A DNA stretch of 64,000 bases. It comes from Bacteroidales bacterium. GTDB taxonomy: Bacteria > Bacteroidota > Bacteroidia > Bacteroidales > VadinHA17. A program made the translations under genes and the position numbers. A model generated the notes under the pieces. It searched no databases and was not told where the DNA came from. It saw only the letters and a program-made list of their open reading frames with translations. The DNA lies in contig PLLO01000011.1 in the NCBI GenBank assembly GCA_003142255.1, positions 548,134-612,133 on the forward strand. The letters are read 5' to 3'. This document shows positions 1 to 11,300 of this stretch, in pieces (positions within the stretch are counted from its first letter, which is position 1; every line of letters begins with the position of its first letter).

Positions 1-1
1 T

Positions 2-745
2 TTTAAGAACTGCTCAAATCTGGTACCTGAAATAAACAGGACAGAATATCGCCTTAATGATATGATGGCTCTTTTTAATGATTATTACAAATGCATGAAT
101 TCAACTCCGGCCTATCAAAAACCCAAAGATAAAATCCGTGCTGAGTTTGGCGTAATTGCCGGACCCAATATGGCAAATATGTTTTTTCAAACAGGGACAT
201 CAATCTATTCTTATACTACTTTAATGAAAGCTGATTTTTCTGATCCATTAAGTGCTTCTGGCGGATTATTTGTGGATTTTGTTATACCCAGAACCCGAAG
301 AAAATGGTCAATTGACAATGATCTGATGTTCTTATCATATAATGCAAGAAGCCATCAGGAGAATTATGAATCAGAAAATACTTACACCAAAACAGACATA
401 TCATTCAAATACTCATATCTCAAGCTATATAATTCATTACGATACAGATATCCGATAAAAGATTTCAGCTTATTTCTAAACATCGGGTTTAGTAACGGAA
501 TGATGGTTTCCGGGACGAATCATAAAAGAATTGAAGATGTGGTCACAGGTGTCTCGAATGTCAGTGAAGGCGAAGCGCTGGATAAAATCCGAAAGCATGA
601 GGAGGGATTTATACTTGGATCTGGCATCAGGTTTAAAAAATGTTCATTTGAATCAAGGTTTGAAAAAACTAACGGCTTGTCAGAATATTCTGGTTTGAGG
701 TCCGGAATGAATCGATTATATTTTCTGCTTGGATACAGGTTCTGA
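2..745 (+). CDS. Outer-membrane beta-barrel protein, 5' truncated by window edge
   Basis: The reading frame is open from base 2, so the true start lies outside the window and the first in-frame ATG at 62 is internal. The visible 247 residues contain alternating hydrophobic/polar stretches and end in LLGYRF, a C-terminal aromatic residue typical of outer-membrane barrels. The pattern resembles the PorT-like barrel domain (PF13568 type) common in Bacteroidota; this is a fold-level resemblance and not a recognised gene. It probably sits in the outer membrane. It is followed by a truncated lipoprotein gene on the same strand, with a 75-base gap lacking an obvious terminator. Substrate or partner cannot be told. 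Confidence 0.6.
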   Translation, partial: FKNCSNLVPEINRTEYRLNDMMALFNDYYKCMNSTPAYQKPKDKIRAEFGVIAGPNMANMFFQTGTSIYSYTTLMKADFSDPLSASGGLFVDFVIPRTRRKWSIDNDLMFLSYNARSHQENYESENTYTKTDISFKYSYLKLYNSLRYRYPIKDFSLFLNIGFSNGMMVSGTNHKRIEDVVTGVSNVSEGEALDKIRKHEEGFILGSGIRFKKCSFESRFEKTNGLSEYSGLRSGMNRLYFLLGYRF

Positions 746-820
746 CTTTCTCATATCATTGGCAGGCGGGGTATATTGAATTTAAGCCATCCACAGGAAG
801 CCGGGAAAATATAAGTCAAA

Positions 821-1237
821 ATGAAAAATAATTTGCTTTGTCCGCTCTGTTTCATTTTATATTGTTTGGTTCAATCCTGCAACAACAGCCATAATGGTTA
901 TAATCACAGACATAATTCCATAACAAAAACACTGGACTCCGATTCTGGAAGCCGCCTGACCTTCTTTGGTGATACAATTGCAGAATTATACTCACGTGAG
1001 TTGAATGAATCACTGCAGGGTGTTCTTAAATACAATTTTGTTTCTGTTGATTCTGCATTTCCGATAGGTTTTGTTCATGCTTCTCCGGTACCACAGGGCT
1101 GGAGCAATACTTTCTGGACACGTGACGGAGGTACTTTCCTTCGTGAGCTCGTTCATTGGAATTATATCGAACATGCATGCAGGATGACTGAATGCCTGAT
1201 GAAAATGGTAGCCAGGAATAAGGATGGCGCTGGATAA
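821..1237 (+). pseudogene. Truncated lipoprotein glycosidase fragment (six-hairpin type)
   Basis: 138 residues. The N-terminus is a lipoprotein signal peptide with lipobox LVQSC (Cys about residue 20). The C-terminal half contains PQGWSNTFWTRDGGTFLREL and HWNYIEHACRMTECLMKMV, the kind of sequence that opens an (alpha/alpha)6 six-hairpin glycosidase domain in much longer exported enzymes. The frame stops after KDGAG and no continuation is visible in the other frames before the convergent gene that ends at 1275. I infer a 3'-deleted remnant; a genuine short lipoprotein is less likely because the domain is cut in its first helices. No activity is expected. Confidence 0.55.
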
Positions 1238-1274
1238 GAAAAGAGAATTGTAAAAAGCTTGTTATCGGATAAAA

Positions 1275-3380
1275 CTATTTCAATATTTGATATTTATAAA
1301 GGCAGTAAGAATTTGCCTGCGGCAGTTTAAAAACAACTTTGCCCTCTGAATCTGCTGTTATATTAAATAGCATTCCGCTTCCTAAGACAGGCTCGCATTT
1401 TATTTTGCTGCCAGGAGATAGCCAGGTTTTTACTGGATATGATTCTGTTTCATTCTTTTCCCGGAAAATAAGAAAATATCCCTCATTATTCTTAATCGAT
1501 TGGAACCCTGTCCAGCTGACTCCATCAGGCTCTTCACCGATCGGAAGAATAATTCCTGAATGTAGATCAGATTGTATTGACTTGTATTTATTAAGGATCG
1601 GGGAAAGCTGAAAAGCTTCGTTTGGTAATCCGGTTGCCTCGAACCATGCCAAAGGCTGTGCCATCATGGTAATGGCAAAAACATAATCAAAGGGGTAATT
1701 TACCGGACCAAATGGGTCATCTTTATATTTATCTTTGTTTCTCCAGATGTTAAGGAATTCAATCTGAAGATTCTGAGAAGGTATATACCTGGATAGCATC
1801 CAAAGATTTCTTAAGGTTTGGTAAGGATAATAATTCTGCCAGTCAGTATACCGATTCTCAAGAAAAAGATTCCCGTATTCATTAAATAAATTGTATCCGC
1901 CACGCTGGCCGGCAGTGGCATCCAGATTAAAAACTGCCTTGCCACCTGTAGCTGCGACGATTTTGTCAAGCATTTTACGGAAATTTATCTCCGAAGTCTT
2001 ATCCGTAAGCATGACTCCATCAATTTTAAATGTGCGTATTCCATATTCATTGTAAAAGCCGATCAGAACATCGGCGTCTTTTTCCCAGTTGAGTTTGCTG
2101 TAATCATTGCTGGGATTGAACCACAGACACATCTCAATCCCCAGTTCTTTCGCCCTTTTCATTACAGGACCCAGACCATTTGGAAACCTGACCGGATCAG
2201 GTTTCCAGTAATCAGGATGGTCCCAGATATTAATTAAACTTTCAGCCTGATCTCCTGATATTCCGGTTTGCCATCCGGCATCAATCTGTAAATGAGTAAT
2301 TCCAAGTCTGGCTCCGGCTTCTAATTCTGCCAGGATGAATTTCTCATTTATTTTTGAAGTCTGGCTTCTGTCACCCCAGGTATTCATAAGGATCATTTCA
2401 TCGCGGTCGGGAAGATGCAGACGTATGCGCTGCTGATAATCACGTAAAGCAATCAGTCTGTTCAGCTCACTGCCGTTAAATACACCCGTTACAAAGCCAT
2501 AGCCTCGTTTCCACTCAATCAGGTCAAGATCCGATGGGTTAACTCCGATGCCTGTCAACTTAAATGTTCCAAATTCGGAATACAGATCACCTCCGGGATA
2601 AGCCAGTTGAGCATTTGACGTTGGACTTTCTTTAAGGATGAATATTCCGTCATCAGAGGTAATGTCATTCATAAAGAATAAATTACCCTTGAATATATTT
2701 CCGCGATATGATAACGCTGTTACAGTACGAACTAATGTGTTGGTCCTGTCAGTAACATCAAAAAATTCAATAGCAGCAATCTTCCAGTGTTTCCCTGATA
2801 GCTCTAGTTTTTCCATGACTGGTGACGGATACGGCAATCCTTTATTATCAGGTTTATCAGTCCAATGACAATTGGCTTTCCCGCGAAGATAAAAGTCACA
2901 GGCTATTGCCGGGCAGGCAGGATATATTTTAAATACCCGTTTCACCTCTAATTCACCGAGCGAACATATTATTTCAGCTTCAATATGTGCCTGGATAACA
3001 GGTCCTGAAGGTATGCTCTTTACCGAGAATGCAGGGTTGCCAGCTTCGTCTTGTTGCCCCGGGAAACTTATATCAGGAGATGAGGCATTGGATTTCCAAA
3101 CTTTCCCGTTTTGTTTGTTGATGACGGATAACGTAATAATATTCCCGTTATTCCATTTATAAGTACGGGACATTTTTGAATTTTCAAGTATCAGCACATT
3201 ATCCTGTAAACGTGCAGAACAATAATTCTGATCAGAAGGCCTGTCAGAAATAGATGAATTTATATAATTATCTCCTGAATAGTTTTGTCCGAAGCATGTT
3301 TGAATAAAAATAACTGTATGAAGTAAAATCAAATAGAACATGACATGTAATAATTTTTTCATGGATGAATGTTTTTTCAA
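1275..3380 (-). CDS. GH36-like alpha-galactosidase (clan GH-D), exported
   Basis: 701 residues with a hydrophobic signal peptide ending near CFGQ; initiation could also be at Met7 (3362). An N-terminal beta-sandwich domain (about 40-320) precedes a TIM barrel (about 325-600) and a small C-terminal beta domain. Barrel motifs fit clan GH-D: TWGDR, LQIDAGWQ, FPNGLGPVMKRAKELGIEMC, and FKIDGV, whose Asp454 is the likely nucleophile. The expected reaction is hydrolysis of terminal alpha-galactosides in the periplasm or outside the cell. It diverges from the classical GH36 at 14346, so a related specificity is possible. It stands alone on the minus strand, convergent with the truncated gene at 821 and divergent from the CBM9-like gene at 3549. 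Confidence 0.75.
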   Translation of the reverse strand: MKKHSSMKKLLHVMFYLILLHTVIFIQTCFGQNYSGDNYINSSISDRPSDQNYCSARLQDNVLILENSKMSRTYKWNNGNIITLSVINKQNGKVWKSNASSPDISFPGQQDEAGNPAFSVKSIPSGPVIQAHIEAEIICSLGELEVKRVFKIYPACPAIACDFYLRGKANCHWTDKPDNKGLPYPSPVMEKLELSGKHWKIAAIEFFDVTDRTNTLVRTVTALSYRGNIFKGNLFFMNDITSDDGIFILKESPTSNAQLAYPGGDLYSEFGTFKLTGIGVNPSDLDLIEWKRGYGFVTGVFNGSELNRLIALRDYQQRIRLHLPDRDEMILMNTWGDRSQTSKINEKFILAELEAGARLGITHLQIDAGWQTGISGDQAESLINIWDHPDYWKPDPVRFPNGLGPVMKRAKELGIEMCLWFNPSNDYSKLNWEKDADVLIGFYNEYGIRTFKIDGVMLTDKTSEINFRKMLDKIVAATGGKAVFNLDATAGQRGGYNLFNEYGNLFLENRYTDWQNYYPYQTLRNLWMLSRYIPSQNLQIEFLNIWRNKDKYKDDPFGPVNYPFDYVFAITMMAQPLAWFEATGLPNEAFQLSPILNKYKSIQSDLHSGIILPIGEEPDGVSWTGFQSIKNNEGYFLIFREKNETESYPVKTWLSPGSKIKCEPVLGSGMLFNITADSEGKVVFKLPQANSYCLYKYQILK

Positions 3381-3548
3381 ATTTTTATCTGTTTAGTAAA
3401 AGAATTTTTCAGGACATGTTATCTCTCTCTAAAGTAGTCAAAATACATTGATTCAGTTATTAATTTTTAGGAATATTTTAGTTAAATTTGATCTAATAAC
3501 TCATCTGGATTTCTGCATTAACAATTATTAATAAATAAATAATATTCA

Positions 3549-4304
3549 ATGATTTACTTATTTCAGAGGTTATTTATTATGCTTATTTCCCTAACATATT
3601 CTCAATACGTCGGACAGTCTGTTGAACCAGGTAAGACTGATAACTATATCTGCTATGTGAAATCATCTTATCAATCTCCGGCTATCAATGCAAATTGGGA
3701 CAAAAGATTCTGGAACAAGGCTGATGTCGTCCGTCTGAAAAACCATATGGGTGAAATGCCATCGCATTTCCCTGAAACGCAGGTAAAACTTAAGTATGAC
3801 GCTGATAATATTTATGTCATTTTCCGCGTGAAAGATCATTATATCAGGGCAGTTGCAGGTGAAACAAACGGAAAAGTCTATGAAGACAGTTGTGTGGAAT
3901 TCTTTTTCACACCTGGTCCCGATATCAGTCGTGGCTATTTTAACCTGGAAGTAAACTGTATGGGTGTTTATCTCATGCAGTATCATAAGAATAATGAGAA
4001 GGATCAGGGGTTTGTTGACCTGAACGATTCCAGGCTTATTGAAATATCCCATTCACTGCAGGAAAATGTGGAAAATGAAATTACGAAACCTGTTACCTGG
4101 TATATTGAATACAAGATTCCATATGCAATTCTTTCAAAATATATTCAGGTAGATACTCCCGGACCCGGAATTCAATGGAGAGCAAATTTTTATAAATGTG
4201 GCGATAAAACATCTCATCCTCACTGGCTCACATGGGCTCCTGTAAATTACCCGAAGCCCAGGTTTCACTTACCTGAGTATTTTGGGTGGCTTGAGTTTAA
4301 ATAA
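3549..4304 (+). CDS. Exported carbohydrate-binding family 9-like protein
   Basis: 251 residues: a short signal sequence (about 1-20) followed by one beta-sandwich domain. Features of CBM9-like proteins are the INANWDKRFWNKAD start, the ETQVKLKYDADNIYVIFRVKD strand pair, YEDSCVEFFFTPGPD, the YFNLEVNCMG strand, and the terminal WRANFYKCGD...HPHWLTWAPV segment. Such proteins bind sugars or are accessory proteins of glycan loci; no catalytic residues are evident. It lies divergently between a GH36-like enzyme and, 10 bases convergently, the GH106 gene, which supports a glycan-binding role in this locus. The ligand is unknown. Confidence 0.7.
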   Translation: MIYLFQRLFIMLISLTYSQYVGQSVEPGKTDNYICYVKSSYQSPAINANWDKRFWNKADVVRLKNHMGEMPSHFPETQVKLKYDADNIYVIFRVKDHYIRAVAGETNGKVYEDSCVEFFFTPGPDISRGYFNLEVNCMGVYLMQYHKNNEKDQGFVDLNDSRLIEISHSLQENVENEITKPVTWYIEYKIPYAILSKYIQVDTPGPGIQWRANFYKCGDKTSHPHWLTWAPVNYPKPRFHLPEYFGWLEFK

Positions 4305-4314
4305 TTATTATAAA

Positions 4315-7300
4315 CTAAGGAATATTTTTTGCCATCTTAATACTTACTGGTCCTATCAAGCCTGATTCTGAAAGTGGATCATCTTTCTTATAAAAGCGAT
4401 ATGTAGTAAATGTAAATCGCTTGCTTTCCCGTTTTGTTCCGTTAATCAGCCATTCCGGCCATTTACCATCTTTTATTCCATCCCAGGGTTGGGATTCATC
4501 ACCGATAAGCCGGTTTATCCATAAGTTGGCAATATCAATCTCGAGATTGTTTCCATGTTTTTTCAGAATGCCAGTAATATTGACCTGCCAGGGTGCAGTC
4601 CAGGTAATACCAAGGTCCTTTCCATTCAATTTTATTCTTCCCATGTTCTTTAAAGTGCCAAGATCCAGGAAGTACTCATAATTATTTTCTAAATTTAATT
4701 GATCTGGCAGATCAAAAGATTTCTTGTAGACTGCAATACCGGAATAGTATCTGATTCCACTTTCGGTCCTCTTTGTCCAGTCACATAAACTGTCGAATAC
4801 AACATGTGAAGGACCGCCCCAGGTGGTGTCGAAAGCTACATTCCATGGTCCCTTTAATGTAAAGAGTATTTGTTGTTCCGCGAATTTTTGTGGATAAGTT
4901 ATTTCGTCATTTTTTGATTTTTGCCTATGATAAAATACTACAAAAAAGCTTTGAAATGCATCCAGATTAATTGGAACTGCTGTTGTACCATTCGTTAATT
5001 GATGACAACCAACCGGATATATTTCACTCGTAACCGGATTCCATAATTCTGCATTCATTGTGCCATTACGGAAGAAACAAGTATCTGATACAGGCAATCC
5101 GGTCCGGTTTGAAATGAAGTAAATGTCACGATCGGACAGAGATCGGTGGGTGTAACGGATATTTCCCGAAGCCCTGAAATCTGCGTTAATTCCTGAATTG
5201 CTCAATAATGTTGTTGTAGTCTGAAAATCAGGGTAAAGGTCCAATGAATCTTTACCAGTTGAATTTGCTGCCTGATTATTCAGAAGTTTTTCTCCCCACC
5301 AGATCTTTCCAAGGCCAAATTCATGATGAGTCAGTTCTTTTGGTATCTCTCCCGACCCCCATATGTTATTTACCAGGGTTTTAACCAGTTCGTCACATCC
5401 TGGATAATTTACAAGTGAGGGTGATTTTTCCGGTGGATTGCCGATGATTGTTGCCCCATCTTTAATCAGAGATCCTATTTTGGTTACCAGTTCAGGCGTC
5501 ATTGTCTTCACCTGAGGCAAAACAAGAAGACGGTAAGAACCGCCTCCCGGAAAAACAATCCGGCCATCTTTGATAGATGCATTTTTAATAAGGAAGTGAG
5601 GAGAACAGCCATCGAATGAATAGCCTTTCTTATCAGGCATTACAGCTGTACCTTCAAGAGAAGAATGAGGCGGCAGAAATACCTGAGGAGCACCTTCAGG
5701 TGTAAGGTAAAGAATATCGGCAACTGCAGTTCCCTGAGAAAGAACATACTGGCATCGTGAGATATATCTGTGATATCCTTCTGCCATAGGCCACCAGGTC
5801 TGTCCCCTGTCCCAGTGAACACCATAAGGTCCCATTGTCATTCCGGGACGATATTTATCAGGAAAGGGCTTATGAGCAAAAGTATGATAAATAAGTCTGT
5901 TAATGCCCATGCAAAAAGCCCAGTCCCCCTGGTTTTTCATATTGCCGGGATATTTTTTCCAGGCCTCTGAACCTCCTGCCGTAAAGGATTCTGCTGCGAC
6001 AACAGGTGCCCCTTCTACATGAGCAACTGAGGTTGCCTCGATGCAGCTGAATGAAGAATTAAAACCATAACCATCGCTCCAGAATTCGCACATCGGAACA
6101 TCTGCAACACCACCCAGATCGAGATCAGAAGCCGGATTCATATCATAAGGTTCTATTGACAGGCGAAATCCATTTCTCCGTCCAAGCTCTTTAAACCGTC
6201 CGGCGTGGTTCTCAATAATCAGTTCATTTGAAGTTTGACGCACATCCCAGAGAAAACGCTCACTCATTTCTAAGCTGTTAACAATCAAACCTGTATAGAC
6301 TGGCAGATACAATATAGGATCGTAACCGCGACGTTGTTTGAATTCTTCTCTGAAATGCGGACTCCAGTTCTGTGATCCCATCTCCCAGCTGTCAATATGA
6401 ATCATGGTCCAGCCTCCTCCATTTTTGTTCTTTTTTGGGTGAACCTTATTGATCAGCTTCCCGATATATGCATTATAATGGGCATCGAATGATGAAGTAT
6501 CAAATTTATCACATTCAAAACCCAGGCCCGGAGCAGGGGCAGGACGGGTGACTGCACCATTATTACGTTTACCAAATCTTAGAATGGTCCATTTACCATC
6601 CGGTATCTTCCATTTAAGATTTCCATCATTTTGAAGCCTGTCCGAAAGGTCAATAATTTTACTCTGATCAATCTCGGAACCGATAGTTTCATGAAAAGCA
6701 GCAGGTGCAGGAATATAGGGAAGAACCCCTGGTTGTGAAGTATAAGGTGCACGATAGTAAAGTGCTTTTTCATCAATTTGTGAAATTTTCAATGAGACTT
6801 TCGGAGTTGGAAAGGCGAGAACAACAACATCTTCATACCAGTTATCGCGTTGTTGTTTAAGTGTCTGTGTCAGACTGCCCTCTCCAAAAAAAGGTTTCCT
6901 TGGTTTCGGAATAGGGAGAATGCCATTAAATTCAGCCGGACCCGATACCATAGTATCACTGGCTACCAGGTGGACCATCGATTGGGCAGGTGTAACCCAT
7001 GGTCCTCCGCTTCCGGCCCAGCCGGGCCCGGAACCAAGAATGACCCTGATTCCAAGTCGCTCTGCTTCCCTTACGGCATGTTTATATAACTCCTGCCACT
7101 TATCACTGAGAAAATCTACCTTTCCGCGGGGTACGCCAACATTGACCTCGAGAAACAGTACGTAACCAATACCTGCTTTTTTCATTGATTCAAGGTCCGC
7201 TGTCATTCCTTCACGACTGAGATTTCCATCCATGAAGTACCAGTAAACGCCAGGTCTTGCTGAATCAGGCGGATTCAGGAATCCATTTTTCAGATAGTCA

Positions 7301-7389
7301 TCTTTTCCCTGATAAGCACAGGAATAAAATAACTCACAAACTGATAAAACAAACAAGCACTTAAATAAAAATGTAATCTTATTCATCAT
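4315..7389 (-). CDS. GH106 alpha-L-rhamnosidase, lipoprotein
   Basis: 1024 residues. The leader ends in a lipobox-like LFYSC (Cys near residue 24), so it is probably a lipid-anchored surface or periplasmic enzyme. The start of the mature part (FLNPPDSARPGVYWYFMDG, then MKKAGIGYVLFLEVNVG and GSGPGWAGSGGPWVTPAQSM) is characteristic of GH106 alpha-L-rhamnosidases. A TIM-barrel region with IHIDSWEMGSQNW and VAAESFTAGGSEAW follows. The last about 190 residues form a galactose-binding-like sandwich (YFLDLGTLKNMGRIKLNGKD, WINRLIGDE). Length is normal for the family (about 1000-1150). Expected action: removing terminal alpha-L-rhamnose from plant or microbial glycans. It is monocistronic, convergent with the CBM9-like gene. 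Confidence 0.85.
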   Translation of the reverse strand: MMNKITFLFKCLFVLSVCELFYSCAYQGKDDYLKNGFLNPPDSARPGVYWYFMDGNLSREGMTADLESMKKAGIGYVLFLEVNVGVPRGKVDFLSDKWQELYKHAVREAERLGIRVILGSGPGWAGSGGPWVTPAQSMVHLVASDTMVSGPAEFNGILPIPKPRKPFFGEGSLTQTLKQQRDNWYEDVVVLAFPTPKVSLKISQIDEKALYYRAPYTSQPGVLPYIPAPAAFHETIGSEIDQSKIIDLSDRLQNDGNLKWKIPDGKWTILRFGKRNNGAVTRPAPAPGLGFECDKFDTSSFDAHYNAYIGKLINKVHPKKNKNGGGWTMIHIDSWEMGSQNWSPHFREEFKQRRGYDPILYLPVYTGLIVNSLEMSERFLWDVRQTSNELIIENHAGRFKELGRRNGFRLSIEPYDMNPASDLDLGGVADVPMCEFWSDGYGFNSSFSCIEATSVAHVEGAPVVAAESFTAGGSEAWKKYPGNMKNQGDWAFCMGINRLIYHTFAHKPFPDKYRPGMTMGPYGVHWDRGQTWWPMAEGYHRYISRCQYVLSQGTAVADILYLTPEGAPQVFLPPHSSLEGTAVMPDKKGYSFDGCSPHFLIKNASIKDGRIVFPGGGSYRLLVLPQVKTMTPELVTKIGSLIKDGATIIGNPPEKSPSLVNYPGCDELVKTLVNNIWGSGEIPKELTHHEFGLGKIWWGEKLLNNQAANSTGKDSLDLYPDFQTTTTLLSNSGINADFRASGNIRYTHRSLSDRDIYFISNRTGLPVSDTCFFRNGTMNAELWNPVTSEIYPVGCHQLTNGTTAVPINLDAFQSFFVVFYHRQKSKNDEITYPQKFAEQQILFTLKGPWNVAFDTTWGGPSHVVFDSLCDWTKRTESGIRYYSGIAVYKKSFDLPDQLNLENNYEYFLDLGTLKNMGRIKLNGKDLGITWTAPWQVNITGILKKHGNNLEIDIANLWINRLIGDESQPWDGIKDGKWPEWLINGTKRESKRFTFTTYRFYKKDDPLSESGLIGPVSIKMAKNIP

Positions 7390-7607
7390 TTTTAAGGTTT
7401 AATCTGAGTCTTTTAGAATATCTTAAAAATAACATTTTATTCACAAAATTGTCGTAGATAATGTGACATATTTTCCATATTACATCATATTTCCTGAAAC
7501 AGCAAAATCTGATATCCTGACAGAATATTTTATTGTTAAAAAGTCCATTATATGGTGGGAATGTGTAAATTTAGTGGTACAAGTCATTCAATAATAATTT
7601 GCATATT

Positions 7608-8345
7608 ATGTTAAATAAGAAAATCAAAGTAATCATTATAGCACTGATTGTTACAAATGTTTTAACAGCGGTACTCTTAATCGATTGGACTATTAAAGCT
7701 CAAAAGCAGAAGAAACTACAATCGGTAAGCGAACTAAAGGTAAAAACAGAGTATTCTTTTCGCGACAATATTAAATACATTGAGAAATTGAGTCTTTATT
7801 CAGTATATAAAAAGCATGCTGAAATCGTCATGCTGGGTAATTCAATCACTTCCCGTGTCGACTGGTCTGAACTTCTTGACAGAAATGATATTGTAAATCG
7901 GGGGATCGATTCAGACATAACGGAAGGATATTTAAACAGGATGGAAACGATTTATTCTGTGAATCCCCGGATTTGTTTCTTGATGGGAGGTATTAATGAC
8001 ATAGCAAAAAACATTTCTCCCGACACGACAATCAGGAATATTACACAGATTACAGCGGAATTGAAACTGCATGGGATAATACCTGTAATGCAAAGTGTTT
8101 TATATGTTGCTGATACTTATCCTGACTATTTAAAAATGAATAATGCTGTCAGCTATCTTAATACCAGGCTTGAAAGAGTTGCTGCAGAAAACAATATCAG
8201 ATTCCTCGATCTGAACAGAGTTTTGTCATCAGAGAAAAAACTAATAAAAGGATACGCCTTGAATGACGGGATACATCTGACGGGTTCAGGTTATAAAATG
8301 TGGGGTACAATTTTATCGGAGTGTTTATCGGAATATGGTTTGTGA
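7608..8345 (+). CDS. SGNH/GDSL-type esterase
   Basis: About 245 residues from the ATG at 7608; a TTG nine bases upstream is a weaker alternative. A single N-terminal hydrophobic segment (VIIIALIVTNVLTAVLLIDW) acts as signal anchor. SGNH blocks are visible: MLGNSIT with Ser79 as nucleophile (GNS instead of GDS), GGINDI as block III, and DGIHLTGSGY with Asp220 and His223 completing the triad. Such enzymes remove acetyl or other acyl groups from glycans. It is the first gene of a plus-strand run and ends 18 bases before the DUF5107 gene, so the two are probably cotranscribed. The acyl substrate is not determinable. Confidence 0.8.
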   Translation: MLNKKIKVIIIALIVTNVLTAVLLIDWTIKAQKQKKLQSVSELKVKTEYSFRDNIKYIEKLSLYSVYKKHAEIVMLGNSITSRVDWSELLDRNDIVNRGIDSDITEGYLNRMETIYSVNPRICFLMGGINDIAKNISPDTTIRNITQITAELKLHGIIPVMQSVLYVADTYPDYLKMNNAVSYLNTRLERVAAENNIRFLDLNRVLSSEKKLIKGYALNDGIHLTGSGYKMWGTILSECLSEYGL

Positions 8346-8363
8346 GAAAATGAGTTTCCAGTG

Positions 8364-11300
8364 ATGATATGCAATAAGAGAATATTTCTGAATATGAAAT
8401 TTGTTTGGCAATTTACTATAGCTGTAACAGTGTTACTGTTCCCGGGTGAAAGGCTGATTGCTCAAAATGCATCAATTATTGAAAAGGAAGCAGATTTTAA
8501 TACATATATGTTTTCAGATCCGAATCCGACACCTCAGTTCGGTAAGATATTTCCATACTTCCGCTTTGACGGATATTCAAATTCCGGAATAATTCGTAAA
8601 TGGAAAGTGGTGGAAATGGAAAATGATTATATCAAACTATGGATATTACCTGAGATCGGAGGGAAGATATGGGGCGCTGTCGAAAAGTCTACCGGGAAAG
8701 AATTCATCTATTATAATCATGTTGTAAAATTCAGAGATGTAGCCCTGAGAGGTCCGTGGACTTCCGGCGGGATAGAAATGAATTTTGGCATAATTGGCCA
8801 TGCGCCAACAACTTCATCTCCTGTTGATTATATGATCAGGAAAAATGATAACGGAAGTGTAAGCTGCTTTGTCGGAGCCATTGATCTGTGTTCCCGCACG
8901 CGTTGGAGTGTGGAAATAAATCTTCCTGCAGACAAGGCATATTTCACTACCCGTTCCAGATGGGAAAATCCGACATCACTTGACCAGTCATATTATAACT
9001 GGATGAATATGGGAATAAAAACAGATGGGAACCTGGAATATGTATTCCCTGGAAATCAGTACCTGGGGCATGACGGAAAATATTTTCCGTGGCCATATGA
9101 TGAAAAGGGTGATACGCTTTCATATTACAATAAAAACAACTTTGGGGGCTCAAAATCATATCACGTGTTTGGAGAAGCAACAGGTTTTTATGGAGCTTTC
9201 TGGCACGATGATAATTTTGGCTTTGCACATTTTTCACAGTATGATGAAAAACCAGGTAAAAAGATCTGGATCTGGGGATTGTCTGATCAGGGAATGATTT
9301 GGAAGGACTTGCTGACTGACACTGACGGTCAGTATTCAGAGATTCAATCCGGCAGGTTATTTAATCAGGCTGCACAGAATAGCAGCTTTACCCCTTTTAA
9401 AAACAGGGATTTTACTCCGGGATCGACCGATGAGTGGTTAGAATATTGGTTCCCGGTAAAAGGCACTCAGGGCCTGAAATATGCTGTAACTGAAGGATCA
9501 GTGAACCTTAGCAGGGATGCCAACAGAGCCAGTCTGTGGTTTTGTCCTAATGAAAAAGCTACCGGTAAGCTTCAGGTCAGGAATGGCAAGGAGACTATTT
9601 TTTCAAAAGAATTTACTTTCAATCCGATGCAGATTGTAACAGAATCAATTAATTACGGCGGAGACATTAAAAATTTGAGTGTCTGGTTAGATGACAAACT
9701 TTTATATGACGCAGATAGTAAGAAATATCAGATAAAGCGCCCGGTCGAATCTCCCTCCTCATTTAGCTGGGAGACGGCATTCGGACATTATCTGAAAGGA
9801 AAAGAGCTGGAGCGTCAGCGCTTATATACAAATGCGGAAGCAGAGTACCAAAAAGCGCTGGAAATTGAACCATGGTATGTTCCTGCGTTAACCGGTATGG
9901 CCAACCTCTCTTACCGGGAAACAGACTATAATGCTTCTTTGGAATATTCCATTAAAGCACTTAGCATTGATACATATAATGCCGAAGCAAACATGATTTA
10001 CGGATTATCAGGGCTTGCAACCGGCGATACTGCATCGGCTATTGATGGATTTTCAATTGCATCAGCCGATATATCATTTCGAACCGCGGCATATAATGTT
10101 CTTGCTTCAATTTCCCTTAACAGGGGCGACTGCAGGGGAGCTTTGGATTATGCTGAAAAGAGCCTTAATTATAATATGCTGAGCTCAGAGGCTGTTCAGC
10201 TGAAGATCCTTTGCCTGCGCAAACTCGGAATGGCAAAGGAAGCAGGGATAGAACTGAGTGAGCTTGCTGAAAAAGATCCGCTGGACCACTTCACCGGGTT
10301 TGAAAGATTCTTGAGTGATCCTTCCGCGGAAAACAAGAAAAATGTTCAGTGTCAGATTACTAATGAGCTGCCTTGCGAAACTTATCTGGAATATGCTCTG
10401 TGGTATTTCCGGAACGGACAGATTTCAGATGCACTGAGAGTTTTAGGGCTCTCTCCTGAAAATCCTGTTGTGTTAATTTGGGAAGGCTACCTGAACCATC
10501 TGTCCGGGAATGAGAAACTGGCAACCGATGCTTTGTCAATAGCGCTAAAGTTAAGTCCTCTTCTGGTTTTCCCTTTCAGGGCTGAAACGCTTAAACCTTT
10601 AGAATGGGCACTTACTGTGTCTGATGACTGGAAAATAGAATATTACGCTGGTCTGATTTATCTGAATGCCGGAGCAGTGGAAAAAGGAAAGAGCGTTTGG
10701 AAAAGCCTGGGAGACAAACCCGATTTCTGGCCTTTCTATGTTGCCCGTTCCGGGATTTGGGATGAAGGAAGCAGTCAGTCCCGGACTGATATTGAAAAAG
10801 CATTGTCTCTTTCAGGAAATGAATGGAGAGCCGGCTTATATGCTGCTCGATTTTACTTAAGTATTGAAGATACGCAGAACGCTGAAAAGATCGCCGGGAG
10901 CTATTATCTGAAATTCCCTCAGAATTACTATCTGGGACTTCAATATGCAAAAATTCTGGAGCAAAAGAAAAATTATACAGATTGTATCAGCCTGCTTAAA
11001 AAGATTCAGGTCTTGCCAAATGAAGGAGCTTCAGAAGGAAGAATTATCTGGAGAAACGCAAATATTGGGGAAGCCCTGGACCTGATGGATTCAGGAAAAT
11101 TCCGGAAAGCAATCGAAAATATTGACATGGCGCTTCAATGGCCTTTGAATCTCGGAGTCGGTAAACCATATCTGGTTGATGAAAGACTCGAAAATTTCAT
11201 TATGTTACAATGTTATAAGAAACTGCAGGATAATAAATCAGTCAGCAGGATGCAACAGAAAATTTTAAGCAGTTCTGAACCAGCAAACCTGACATCCGAC

